A stretch of 15,578 bases of DNA from Lysobacteraceae bacterium UBA6001 (GTDB taxonomy: Bacteria > Pseudomonadota > Gammaproteobacteria > Xanthomonadales > Xanthomonadaceae), in contig DJAN01000189.1 in NCBI GenBank assembly GCA_002429615.1, positions 1 to 15,578 on the forward strand, given 5' to 3'. The position numbers and the translations under genes are program-made. Positions 8,044 to 14,694 of this stretch are shown here, piece by piece. Under the pieces are notes generated by a model. It searched no databases and was not told where the DNA came from. It worked only from the letters and a program-made list of their open reading frames with translations. Position 1 is the stretch's first letter; each line of letters begins with the position of its first letter.

Positions 8044-9936
8044 ATGTCATCCGGCCACAGCCAGTTCGCGCTGTTGAAGCAGCGACGCTTCCTCCCGTTC
8101 TTCACCGTGCAGGCGCTGGGCGCCTTCAATGACAACGTCTACCGCCAGGCCATCATCGGCCTGCTGGGGTTCCTGGCGGTGGAGCAGTCGCAGCGGCTGA
8201 TCTATACCAACCTGGCGCCGGCGCTGTTCATCCTGCCCTACTTCCTGTTCTCGGCCATCGCCGGGCAGATCGCCGAGAAGCTGGAGAAGCAGCGGCTGAT
8301 CGTCATCACCACGACGATGGAGATCGTGGTGATGTCGCTGGCGGCGGTCGGTTTCCTCACCCAGAATATGGTGATCCTGCTGATCGCGCTGTTCTGCACC
8401 GGCGTGCAGTCCACGCTGTTCGGCCCGGTGAAGTATTCGATCCTGCCTTCGGTGCTGAAGCCGGAAGAGCTGACCGGCGGCAACGGCCTGGTCGAAATGG
8501 GCACGTCGATCTCGATCCTGTGCGGCATGATCTTCGGCGGGTTGATCTTCACCTTCGCCGGCGCCCACGGCACGGTGGTCGCGGCGGTGGCGGTGATCGC
8601 GCTGGCGGTAACCGGCAACCTGGTCGCGCGCCGCGTGCCGCGCGTGGAAGCCGGTGCGCCGGATCTGAAGATCAACTGGAATCCCATCCCCGAATCGCTG
8701 GCGATCATGCGCCTGACCCGGCGCCAGCTGTCGGTGCGCAACGCGATCCTCGGCGTGTCGTGGTTCTGGTTCATCGGCACGGTGATTACCGCGCAGCTGC
8801 CGGGCTATGCCGAACTCAACCTGGGTGGCCGGCCGGAACTGTATGTGTTCGCGCTGGCGCTGTTCTCGATCGGCACCGGCAGTGGCTCGCTGCTGTGCGA
8901 GCGGCTGTCCGGGCGCACGGTGGAAATCGGCCTGGTGCCGCTGGGTGCGTTCGGCATCAGCGCGTTCATGCTCGATCTTTACTTCGCCCGCCCCGGCCAG
9001 GCATTGGCGGCGGGGCTGGACGTGATCGGCTTCGTCCGGCAGGCGGGCAGCCTGCGGATCATGTTCGACCTGGTAGGCATCGGCGTGTTCACCGGCTTCT
9101 TCGTGGTGCCGCTGTTCGCGCTGATCCAGAGCCGCACGCCGCGCGCGGAGCTGTCGCGGGTGATCGCCGGGCTCAACATCCAGAACTCGCTGTTCATCGT
9201 GGTGGCCGCGGTGGTCGGCATCGCGGTGCAGCGCTGGCTGGGCTGGACGATCCCGCAGGTGTTCCTGGCGCTGGCGATCGCCAACACGATCGTGGCGATC
9301 TACATCTTCACCATCGTCCCCGAATTCCTGATGCGCTTCCTCAGCTGGCTGCTGGTGCGCGCGCTGTATCGGCTGGAACTGCATGGCATCGAGAAGAACG
9401 TGCCCGACGAGGGCGCCGCGCTGATCGTGTGCAACCACGTCAGCTACATGGACGCGCTGATCCTGGCGGCCACGGTGCCGCGTCCGGTGCGTTTCGTCAT
9501 GTACTACAAGATCTTCAACATCCCGGTGATGCGCTGGATCTTCCGCACCGCCAAGGCGATCCCGATCGCCGGCGCGCGCGAGGATCCGGCGCTGATGCAG
9601 CGCGCGTTCGACGAGATCGACGCGGCGCTGGCCGAAGGCGAGCTGGTATGCATCTTCCCGGAAGGCGCGCTGACCCGCGACGGCGAGATCGCGCCGTTCA
9701 AGAGCGGCGTGGAGAAAATCCTGGAACGTCGCCCGGTACCGGTGGTGCCGATGGCGCTGCGCGGGATGTGGAGCAGCATGTGGAGCCGCCGCGACAGCCG
9801 CCTGGGCCGCATGCGGGTGCCACGGCGTTTCCGCGCGCATGTCCAGGTGGCGGCCGCGCCGGCGCTGGATCCGCAGGGCGTGGATGCGCCGGCGCTGGAA
9901 GCGCAGGTGCGGGCGCTGCGGGGCGAGCTGGCCTAG
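8044..9936 (+). CDS. LplT-like MFS transporter fused to PlsC-type acyltransferase
   Basis: Encodes 630 residues in two parts. Residues about 10-430 form an MFS domain whose start (FTVQALGAFNDN, with FNDN at 28-31) and GPVKYSILP motif resemble LplT, the lysophospholipid flippase. Residues about 440-630 form a PlsC/LPLAT acyltransferase with the catalytic NHVSYMD (His465 and Asp470, the HX4D pair) and FPEGALTR at 538-545. In E. coli, LplT is separate and its partner Aas joins an acyltransferase to an acyl-ACP synthetase; here the synthetase (AMP-binding) domain is missing. The likely role is importing lysophospholipids across the inner membrane and re-acylating them, with acyl-ACP or acyl-CoA supplied elsewhere. 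The start is well fixed: AAGGAG at 8032-8037 lies six bases before ATG 8044. The assignment of domains is firm; the substrate is inferred. Confidence 0.92.
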   Translation: MSSGHSQFALLKQRRFLPFFTVQALGAFNDNVYRQAIIGLLGFLAVEQSQRLIYTNLAPALFILPYFLFSAIAGQIAEKLEKQRLIVITTTMEIVVMSLAAVGFLTQNMVILLIALFCTGVQSTLFGPVKYSILPSVLKPEELTGGNGLVEMGTSISILCGMIFGGLIFTFAGAHGTVVAAVAVIALAVTGNLVARRVPRVEAGAPDLKINWNPIPESLAIMRLTRRQLSVRNAILGVSWFWFIGTVITAQLPGYAELNLGGRPELYVFALALFSIGTGSGSLLCERLSGRTVEIGLVPLGAFGISAFMLDLYFARPGQALAAGLDVIGFVRQAGSLRIMFDLVGIGVFTGFFVVPLFALIQSRTPRAELSRVIAGLNIQNSLFIVVAAVVGIAVQRWLGWTIPQVFLALAIANTIVAIYIFTIVPEFLMRFLSWLLVRALYRLELHGIEKNVPDEGAALIVCNHVSYMDALILAATVPRPVRFVMYYKIFNIPVMRWIFRTAKAIPIAGAREDPALMQRAFDEIDAALAEGELVCIFPEGALTRDGEIAPFKSGVEKILERRPVPVVPMALRGMWSSMWSRRDSRLGRMRVPRRFRAHVQVAAAPALDPQGVDAPALEAQVRALRGELA

Positions 9937-10152
9937 TCGCCCGGCTTTCCAAGCTGGCGTGGCGCCGCTACGCTTGTGCCATGGCGGCCGCCGATTCGGC
10001 CACCGGAAGGGAAGCCGTTACAGGGGGATTCGCATGCCATTGGTGCCCATGAGCGCCAGTACGCCCGTTGCATGCCCAGATCCGCCGCCGCTGCGCTTCT
10101 CTTCCCGCGTCCGCTCCACCTTGTCCACACCACCACCCGCAGGAGTCCGAGC
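9937..10152 (+). other. 216-base leader with a doubtful 40-codon ORF
   Basis: This gap holds a GGCCG/CGGCC mini-hairpin without a T-tract and a small open frame from ATG 10034 to TGA 10156 (40 codons). The small frame has AGGGGGA at 10022-10028 just ahead of it, and its stop overlaps the next gene's start as ATGA (10153-10156). The spacing looks like translational coupling. However, about a third of its codons end in A or T, unlike the strongly GC-ending genes around it, and the product is a Pro/Ser-rich sequence I do not recognise. I regard it as probably non-coding. Confidence 0.2.
9946..9974 (+). promoter_or_regulatory. Possible sigma-70 promoter for the CD225-DUF2752 pair
   Basis: TTTCCA (9946-9951, four of six to TTGACA) and TACGCT (9969-9974, three of six to TATAAT) lie 17 bases apart, just after the acyltransferase stop. 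If real, it implies a leader of about 170 bases before ATG 10153. Confidence 0.3.
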
Positions 10153-10488
10153 ATGAGCGCAGTTCCCCCCGTTGCCCCGCCGCCGACCGTACAGCCGATC
10201 CCGAACTACCTGGCCTGGTCGATCATCTCGACCGTGCTCGGCTTCTGCCTGTGCTGCCCGGCGTTGATCACCGGCATCGTGGCCATCGTGTTCTCGAGCA
10301 AGGTCAATTCGCTGCTGGCGCAGGGCGACCTGGACGGTGCCCGTCGCGCTTCGGCCAATGCCAAGACCTGGTGCTGGGTCACCACCGGCCTGGCCATCGT
10401 CGGCCTGGTGATCAACATCTTTGCGCTGGCGACCGGCGGCATGCAGAGCTACATGGAAGCGATGCAGCAGATGCAGCACATGTCGTGA
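10153..10488 (+). CDS. CD225/dispanin-like small membrane protein
   Basis: Encodes 111 residues. A Pro-rich N terminus (1-18) is followed by helix 1 (about 20-47, LAWSIISTVLGFCLCCPALITGIVAIVFSS in two halves). The linker SLLAQGDLDGARRASANAKTW has the GD...A...S..A..W spacing of the CD225 (dispanin) signature, and helix 2 spans about 70-95. The Met/Gln-rich tail (MQSYMEAMQQMQHMS) is unusual. Animal members of this superfamily include the IFITM proteins; bacterial members are common and mostly uncharacterised. AGGAG at 10141-10145 supports ATG 10153. Its stop overlaps the start of the DUF2752 gene, so the two are very likely translated together. Confidence 0.83.
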   Translation: MSAVPPVAPPPTVQPIPNYLAWSIISTVLGFCLCCPALITGIVAIVFSSKVNSLLAQGDLDGARRASANAKTWCWVTTGLAIVGLVINIFALATGGMQSYMEAMQQMQHMS

Positions 10489-10898
10489 TCGCCCTGCGCG
10501 GTTGGCATTGGATCGCGCTGGCGGTGGCCACGCCGGTGGCCGCCCTCGGCCTCTGGCTGGTCTACCACTACGATCCGAATGCGGCGGGAAGCCGTTTCCC
10601 GCCCTGCCTGTTCCGCGCGCTGACGGGCTTCTACTGCCCGGGGTGCGGCATGACGCGTGCATTGCACGCGCTGCTGCACCTGGATATCGCCACCGCCTTT
10701 CGCATGAATCCGCTGGTGATGACCGGCCTGGCCCTGGTGCCAGGCCTGGTCGCCTGGCAGGTCGGCTGGCGCGCCCGCTGGTTCGCGCCGGTGGTATCGG
10801 TGGTGTCGCGTCCTAACTTCTGGCTGGTGCTGATCCCGGCCTACTGGATCGCGCGCAACCTGCCCTGGTTCCCGTTCACCGCACTGGCACCGGGTTGA
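10485..10898 (+). CDS. DUF2752 membrane protein
   Basis: Encodes 137 residues. The DUF2752 signature is clear: Cys41, then ALTGFYCPGCGMTRALHALLH with Cys51, Cys54 and Thr57-Arg58, then the MNPL motif. Three hydrophobic segments are visible (about 9-28, 77-95 and 100-125). Function is unknown; the CPGCG motif suggests a metal or redox site, which is inference. Start GTG 10485 overlaps the preceding TGA as GTGA (10485-10488), the arrangement expected for translational coupling, and its codons run straight into the conserved region. The stop lies ten bases from the stop of the convergent ampE gene, with no terminator visible between them. Confidence 0.87.
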   Translation: MIALRGWHWIALAVATPVAALGLWLVYHYDPNAAGSRFPPCLFRALTGFYCPGCGMTRALHALLHLDIATAFRMNPLVMTGLALVPGLVAWQVGWRARWFAPVVSVVSRPNFWLVLIPAYWIARNLPWFPFTALAPG

Positions 10899-10908
10899 TC
10901 GCCGCGCC

Positions 10909-11802
10909 TCAGCCCACCCAGCCGGCAATCACCAGCAATCCCAGCACCACCATCCACAGCAGCAGTACACGCCAGACCAGGCTCATGGCGTCGCGTACCT
11001 CCGGCAGACGACGCCAGACCGGCACCAAGCCGGCATCGGTGTAGTCATGCGCTTCCTCGCGCAGCTCGGCGCGCACGCTGGCCCGGGCCACCGCGCCCAG
11101 AAACGCCGGCTCCAGGGCCCAGCGGTTGCCATGCGCATCGCGCCATGCGCGGTAGACGGTATCGAAGTTCCCCACCAGCGCCATCGACAGCACCATCAAC
11201 TGCGCCACCGGCCATTCCAGCGCGGCGAGCAGCGTGTGCGCGCCACGTTCGTGCGCCGGTGGCAGCTTGCCGGACAGCGGACCTTCCACCATCAGCACCA
11301 GCAGTCGGTACAGCACGGCGCCAAATGGCCCGAGCAGCAGGAACCAGAACAGCACGCCGAACCAGCGGCGCAGGCCGTTGAGGATGACCGCCTCCACCAG
11401 CGAGGGCGCATCCTCGTGCAGGCTGCCGCCCGCGGCCTGCAGGTGCGCGACGGCGGCGCGACGCGCCGACGGGTCGTCTGCATCGATCACCGCTTCGACG
11501 TCGCGGTCGAGGTCGCGCGGCCCCCAGGTCCAGGCCAGCACCAGCACGCCGTAGAGCAGCGACGGCAGGCCATACCAATGGCCGCGCAGCAGCCACTGCA
11601 GCAGCAGCACTGGCAGCAGCGGCGGCAGCAACGCCATCGCCACGCCATAGCGGCCATGCCACGGGCCAGCACCGCGCGACTGCGACGCCAGCCAGTCCAG
11701 CCAGTGCTCGAACCAGCCGAAATGGCGCAGGCGCGCGACCTGCGCCGGGACGATATGACCCAGCGCGAGGGCGACGATCACGGCAACCAGAGCGGTGAAC
11801 AT
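10909..11802 (-). CDS. ampE: AmpE-like regulatory membrane protein
   Basis: Encodes 297 residues, a little longer than E. coli AmpE (284). Membrane segments lie at about 2-18, 55-72, 80-93, 148-171 and 274-294. The AmpE hallmark is the stretch RRWFGVLFWFLLLGPFGAVLYRL around 146-167; Glu/Asp-rich soluble loops at 95-140 separate the helices. AmpE belongs to the CobD/CbiB-like superfamily. In enterobacteria it is encoded with AmpD, the anhydro-muropeptide amidase whose loss induces AmpC beta-lactamase; AmpE's own role is poorly defined. Here no ampD is adjacent: the upstream neighbour is nudC, 90 bases away. GGAG in the minus-strand leader supports ATG at 11802. The family call is good; a role in beta-lactamase signalling is only by analogy. 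Confidence 0.83.
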   Translation of the reverse strand: MFTALVAVIVALALGHIVPAQVARLRHFGWFEHWLDWLASQSRGAGPWHGRYGVAMALLPPLLPVLLLQWLLRGHWYGLPSLLYGVLVLAWTWGPRDLDRDVEAVIDADDPSARRAAVAHLQAAGGSLHEDAPSLVEAVILNGLRRWFGVLFWFLLLGPFGAVLYRLLVLMVEGPLSGKLPPAHERGAHTLLAALEWPVAQLMVLSMALVGNFDTVYRAWRDAHGNRWALEPAFLGAVARASVRAELREEAHDYTDAGLVPVWRRLPEVRDAMSLVWRVLLLWMVVLGLLVIAGWVG

Positions 11803-11839
11803 GGGCGGATGTCTCCAGGAACGGCGTTGCCAGTCTTGC

Positions 11840-11860
11840 GGGGCCGGCGACGCCAGCCCC
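11840..11860 (-). other. Stem-loop between nudC and ampE
   Basis: Nine-base arms 11840-11848 and 11852-11860 flank the loop GAC. As minus-strand RNA the only imperfect pair is a G-U wobble, while as plus-strand RNA it would be a C-A mismatch, so the structure favours the minus strand on which nudC and ampE are read. There is no T-tract, so it may reduce read-through or shape the ampE leader without being a classical terminator. Confidence 0.4.
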
Positions 11861-11892
11861 TGAGCCGATGATGCGGCAAGCCGCCGCCGCCG

Positions 11893-12795
11893 TCAGCCTC
11901 GACGGTACCAGTCTTCGATCAGCGCACGGGCAATGGAGATCGAAGGCGCCAGCAGCAGGCCGGTGCCATCGTCGTGGCCATCGCGCGCCAGCGCGGCGCC
12001 GACTTCCTCGCGGGTGAACCAGCGCGCGTCCTCCAGTTCCCCGTCGACCTGCGGCGTCTGCGTGCCATCGGCCTCGGCACGGAAGCCGAGCATCAACGCG
12101 CCGGGAAACGGCCAGGGCTGCGCGCCCAGGTACTGGCAGCTGTCGATGCGGATCTGGGTTTCCTCGTGGACCTCACGCGCGACGGTCTGCTCAAGCGATT
12201 CGCCGGGCTCCACGAAGCCGGCGACCACCGAGTAGCGGCGTGGCGCCCAGCTGGCCTGGCGGCCGAGCAGCAGACGCGCGCCATCGCTGACCGCGACGAT
12301 CACCGCCGGGTCGACACGCGGATAGTGGTCGTTGCCACATTGCGCGCAATGGCCGATGAAACCGCCGCGACGGAACGTGATGGCAGCACCGCACACACCA
12401 CAGAAGCGCGTGCGCGCCTGCCACCACGACATGCCACGCGCGTAGGCGAAGGCGGTGGACAACGCGGCCGGCCATTCGGCACCGGCACGGCGCAGGTCGA
12501 TGCGCCCGGGCGCGCTGGCGGTGACCTGCGTGGCGTCGACGCAGAACCATGCCTGCTCGCCAGCCAGGCCAAGAAAGATCGCCGTGCCCGGGCCAGCGCC
12601 CAGATCGGCGCCGGTCAGCGCGGCCGGCTGGCCGTGCGCGTCGGCATATACCTGGCCGTCCGCCTCGAGTACCAGTACACGGGCCTGCGGCCAGAGGCGA
12701 GCCAGGGCGTCATGGTCGTCGCGCAGCGGATCGGCACGATCCAGCGGCTGTTCGACGAAGGCGAATCCAGAGAAGGTCGTGAGAGGTGCGGGCAT
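11893..12795 (-). CDS. nudC: NAD(+)/NADH pyrophosphatase (NAD-RNA decapping) NudC
   Basis: Encodes 300 residues. NudC hydrolyses NADH to NMNH and AMP, and removes NAD caps from RNA. The zinc ribbon is complete (Cys132, 135, 150, 153). The Nudix box spans 193-215: GFVEPGE, then Arg207-Glu208 and Glu211-Glu212, the metal-binding glutamates. Two details depart from the textbook pattern: the penultimate Gly of the Nudix box is Gln214, and the NADH-specific SQPWPFPxS motif reads AQPWPFPGA (225-233), keeping QPWPFP but losing both serines. The N-terminal domain is of normal length. ATG at 12795 has no clear ribosome binding site. It follows the erpA terminator, so it needs its own promoter in the short gap before it; I could not identify one. 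Confidence 0.95.
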   Translation of the reverse strand: MPAPLTTFSGFAFVEQPLDRADPLRDDHDALARLWPQARVLVLEADGQVYADAHGQPAALTGADLGAGPGTAIFLGLAGEQAWFCVDATQVTASAPGRIDLRRAGAEWPAALSTAFAYARGMSWWQARTRFCGVCGAAITFRRGGFIGHCAQCGNDHYPRVDPAVIVAVSDGARLLLGRQASWAPRRYSVVAGFVEPGESLEQTVAREVHEETQIRIDSCQYLGAQPWPFPGALMLGFRAEADGTQTPQVDGELEDARWFTREEVGAALARDGHDDGTGLLLAPSISIARALIEDWYRRG

Positions 12796-12845
12796 CCGCT
12801 GAAGCCTGACGGCAAAGATGCTTCACCGCAACCACGCCGGCAGCG

Positions 12846-12876
12846 AAAAAACGCAGGGCCGGCAATGCCGGCCCTG
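12846..12876 (-). terminator. Intrinsic terminator of erpA
   Basis: On the minus strand a perfect 10-bp GC-rich stem (arms 12867-12876 and 12854-12863, loop of three) is followed after two bases by six T residues (12851-12846). It lies 26 bases after the erpA stop codon and is the best terminator in the window. It separates erpA from nudC. Confidence 0.88.
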
Positions 12877-12901
12877 TCGATGCTGCACGCTGTGGCTTGG
12901 C

Positions 12902-13288
12902 TCAGACGCTGAAGCTGCTGCCGCAGCCGCAGGTGGTGCGCGCGTTGGGATTGCGGATCACGAACTGCGCACCGGTCAGGCTCTCGGTGTAGTCGACCTC
13001 CGCGCCCATCAGGTACTGCAGGCTGAGCGGGTCCACCAGCAGGGTGACGCCGTCGGTGGCCACCGCCAGGTCGTCCTCGGCCCGGTTCTCGTCGAACTCG
13101 AAGCCGTACTGGAAGCCGGAGCAGCCGCCGCCCTGGATATACACCCGCAGCGCCAGGTCGGCATTGCCTTCGTCCTGGATCAGTTCGCGCACCTTGGCCG
13201 CGGCGGCGCCGGTGAAATTCAGCGGACGATCCAGCGACTGGTAATCAGGCGCGGGCGCGGTGCCGGGAAGGGAAACTAGCGTGGTCAT
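12902..13288 (-). CDS. erpA: Iron-sulfur cluster insertion protein ErpA
   Basis: Encodes 128 residues, an A-type carrier (HesB/IscA family) that delivers Fe-S clusters to apoproteins, in E. coli notably the isoprenoid enzymes IspG and IspH. The three cluster-ligand cysteines are present: Cys56 in QGGGCSGF, and Cys120 and Cys122 in TTCGCGSSF. The sequence [14 protein letters not shown], with [16 protein letters not shown] following, is characteristic of ErpA as opposed to IscA or SufA. The N-terminal 25 residues are the variable extension usual in xanthomonads. ATG at 13288 has no purine-rich ribosome binding site; instead a small hairpin sits 11-29 bases upstream. No isc or suf genes are in the window. 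It follows the bactofilin gene by 82 bases and ends at a strong terminator. Confidence 0.97.
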   Translation of the reverse strand: MTTLVSLPGTAPAPDYQSLDRPLNFTGAAAAKVRELIQDEGNADLALRVYIQGGGCSGFQYGFEFDENRAEDDLAVATDGVTLLVDPLSLQYLMGAEVDYTESLTGAQFVIRNPNARTTCGCGSSFSV

Positions 13289-13298
13289 GCGCGCAGGA

Positions 13299-13317
13299 TG
13301 GGGCCCGACAGGCCCCG
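13299..13317 (-). other. Small hairpin just upstream of erpA
   Basis: GGGGCC (13300-13305) and GGCCCC (13311-13316) flank a five-base loop, with one further possible G-U pair at the base (13299/13317), depending on strand. It lies 11-29 bases before the erpA ATG on the minus strand. It could weakly end the bactofilin transcript or affect erpA translation. No T-tract follows. Confidence 0.35.
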
Positions 13318-13370
13318 ATTCAAGCCGATTGACCGGACGCAGCGTTCGACGCCGCGCCGGTGCTGCCCGT

Positions 13371-13805
13371 TCAGCCGTTCACGGCCGCCAGGGCGACGCC
13401 GCGATGGCCGACTTCCTCGCCCGGTGCCGGCAGCGCGGCGGCGGCAGTGGCGTGGATCAGGCGGCCGGTGAGCTGGGCGCCAGCGCTCATCTCCACGACC
13501 TGGTAATGCACGTTGCCCTGCACGCGTGCCTTGGGCGCCAGCTCGACGCGCTCGGCGGCGTGCACGTCGCCGTCCAGCTGGCCGTTGATGATGACCACCG
13601 GGGCGCGTACCTCACCCTCGATGCGGCCCTGCTCGGCCAGCGTCACGATGGCCGGGCTGCCGTCCTCGGCGATCACCTTGCCGTGGATGCGGCCTTCGAT
13701 ATACAGCCCGCCACTGAAGACCAGGTCGCCCCGGATCACCACCTGCGGACCGATGAGGGTGTCGACCACGGTCTGGTCGCCCCGGTTGGATTTATTGCCG
13801 AACAT
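13371..13805 (-). CDS. Bactofilin (polymer-forming cytoskeletal protein)
   Basis: Encodes 144 residues. Bactofilins assemble without nucleotide into filaments at the inner face of the membrane and guide local cell-wall growth, stalks, chromosome organisation or polarity. The core (about 14-120) shows the repeating short beta strands of the right-handed beta-helix, with the GD/EG turns of the family ([25 protein letters not shown]-like and [23 protein letters not shown] segments). It has the usual short charged N-terminal tail and a low-complexity Ala/Pro tail. GGGGAG in the leader on the minus strand makes a good ribosome binding site for ATG 13805. The stop codon of the upstream DUF6776-type gene lies only two bases before this ATG, so the pair is an operon. 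No M23 peptidase gene is adjacent, although one is frequent beside bactofilins. Confidence 0.92.
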   Translation of the reverse strand: MFGNKSNRGDQTVVDTLIGPQVVIRGDLVFSGGLYIEGRIHGKVIAEDGSPAIVTLAEQGRIEGEVRAPVVIINGQLDGDVHAAERVELAPKARVQGNVHYQVVEMSAGAQLTGRLIHATAAAALPAPGEEVGHRGVALAAVNG

Positions 13806-13807
13806 GC

Positions 13808-14551
13808 CTACTCCCCTGCGGCCGCGGTCGCGGCGCTCTTCCAATCGAATGTCTGGTTGACCGGTGCCCCACCACCGGTCAACGAGATTCGCACACGTTG
13901 CGGGGTGAAATCCTTGGGCAGGATCACGCTGCCGGCCAATTGCTGAAAGTACCTGAACGAGTAAGCCTGCCCGGGCGCGTCCGCCTTCTGGTGCAGTTCG
14001 TTCCAGCTGACCGTGGTCAGCTTGCCGGCCCGCACGCCCTCGACGGCGAAGCGCAGCTGGCCCTCGCTGATCGCGCCCCGGTTCAGGTTCTGCGTCAGCA
14101 CCGCCGTATAGGCCCAGGTGCCGCCGGCCTCCGGGGTGAATTCGATCGAGTGGGCGTTGAGGCCCTTGCGCTGGCTGGTGGCGCCGACCAGGCGCTCGTA
14201 GAAGGCGACATCGGCGCGCAGCGCGGCGATCTGCTCGTCGCGCTCGGCCAGCGAGGCCTGCACTTCGTTGTTGGCGGCGCGGCTGATCTGGTCGGAGACC
14301 GCCAGGTTGACCTGGCGCTGCTTCAAGCCCTGGATCTGCTGCTGCAGGTCGGCCACCTGACGCTGGCTGTTGCGCAGCTCGACCTGGGCCTGCCCCAGCT
14401 CGGGCGCGGCCAGGCGGCTGGCCAGAAACCACATGCCCGCCAGCGAGAGCAGCCACAACACCGCCACCACGATCACCGGCACAAGCGGGAAGCGTCGTGG
14501 CGAGGAGGCGCCGTGGCGAACGATCTGGATGCGGGGAACCGGTCGATTCAT
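13808..14551 (-). CDS. DUF6776-type membrane protein with periplasmic coiled coil
   Basis: Encodes 247 residues. A short basic N terminus (1-20) is followed by a single transmembrane helix (about 21-44, FPLVPVIVVAVLWLLSLAGM onward), a predicted coiled coil rich in Gln, Arg, Leu and Ala (about 50-122), and a soluble C-terminal domain (130-247) with alternating beta-strand character. Orientation by the positive-inside rule places the coiled coil and C-terminal domain in the periplasm. The DUF6776 assignment is from memory of the family's look and its position before bactofilin, and should be confirmed. No HxH or other peptidase motif is seen. ATG 14551 was preferred to GTG 14608 because it places the basic tail directly before the helix; neither has a good ribosome binding site. 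It is coupled tightly to the bactofilin gene and may be its membrane partner. Confidence 0.75.
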   Translation of the reverse strand: MNRPVPRIQIVRHGASSPRRFPLVPVIVVAVLWLLSLAGMWFLASRLAAPELGQAQVELRNSQRQVADLQQQIQGLKQRQVNLAVSDQISRAANNEVQASLAERDEQIAALRADVAFYERLVGATSQRKGLNAHSIEFTPEAGGTWAYTAVLTQNLNRGAISEGQLRFAVEGVRAGKLTTVSWNELHQKADAPGQAYSFRYFQQLAGSVILPKDFTPQRVRISLTGGGAPVNQTFDWKSAATAAAGE

Positions 14552-14694
14552 CGGAGGGGAGCGCCCAACCTCATCGGCCGGCGCGGACATCCAGTGGGAA
14601 CGGTTCACTAGTGTGCCAGATGGCGCCGCCGCGGCGCTGGCGCGGCCAGCGCGCTTGCCCGATAGTGGCCGCGATCCTTAGCGGAGCGCTCAGC
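14552..14694. other. Divergent intergenic region
   Basis: These 143 bases separate the minus-strand DUF6776-bactofilin operon from the plus-strand DUF4126 gene. They hold the 8-bp palindrome CACTAGTG (14606-14613) and GGAG at 14682-14685, the ribosome binding site of the plus-strand gene. I could not identify convincing promoter hexamers on either strand. Confidence 0.4.

Noticed and set aside
8047..9840. 597-codon minus-strand frame opposite the transporter-acyltransferase gene
   Set aside because: Antisense artefact with the same composition; the sense frame carries intact MFS and PlsC motifs.
10021..10050. Possible riboswitch in the leader of the CD225 gene
   Set aside because: No conserved riboswitch core could be recognised, and the genes downstream have no link to a known riboswitch ligand.
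12800..12825. Inverted repeat TGAAGC...GCTTCA upstream of nudC as a possible operator
   Set aside because: The arms are only six bases with a 14-base spacer, easily expected by chance; no regulator gene is nearby.
14552..14608. Longer form of the DUF6776-type protein starting at GTG 14608
   Set aside because: It adds 19 residues of no clear character; ATG 14551 puts a short basic tail before the membrane helix as expected.
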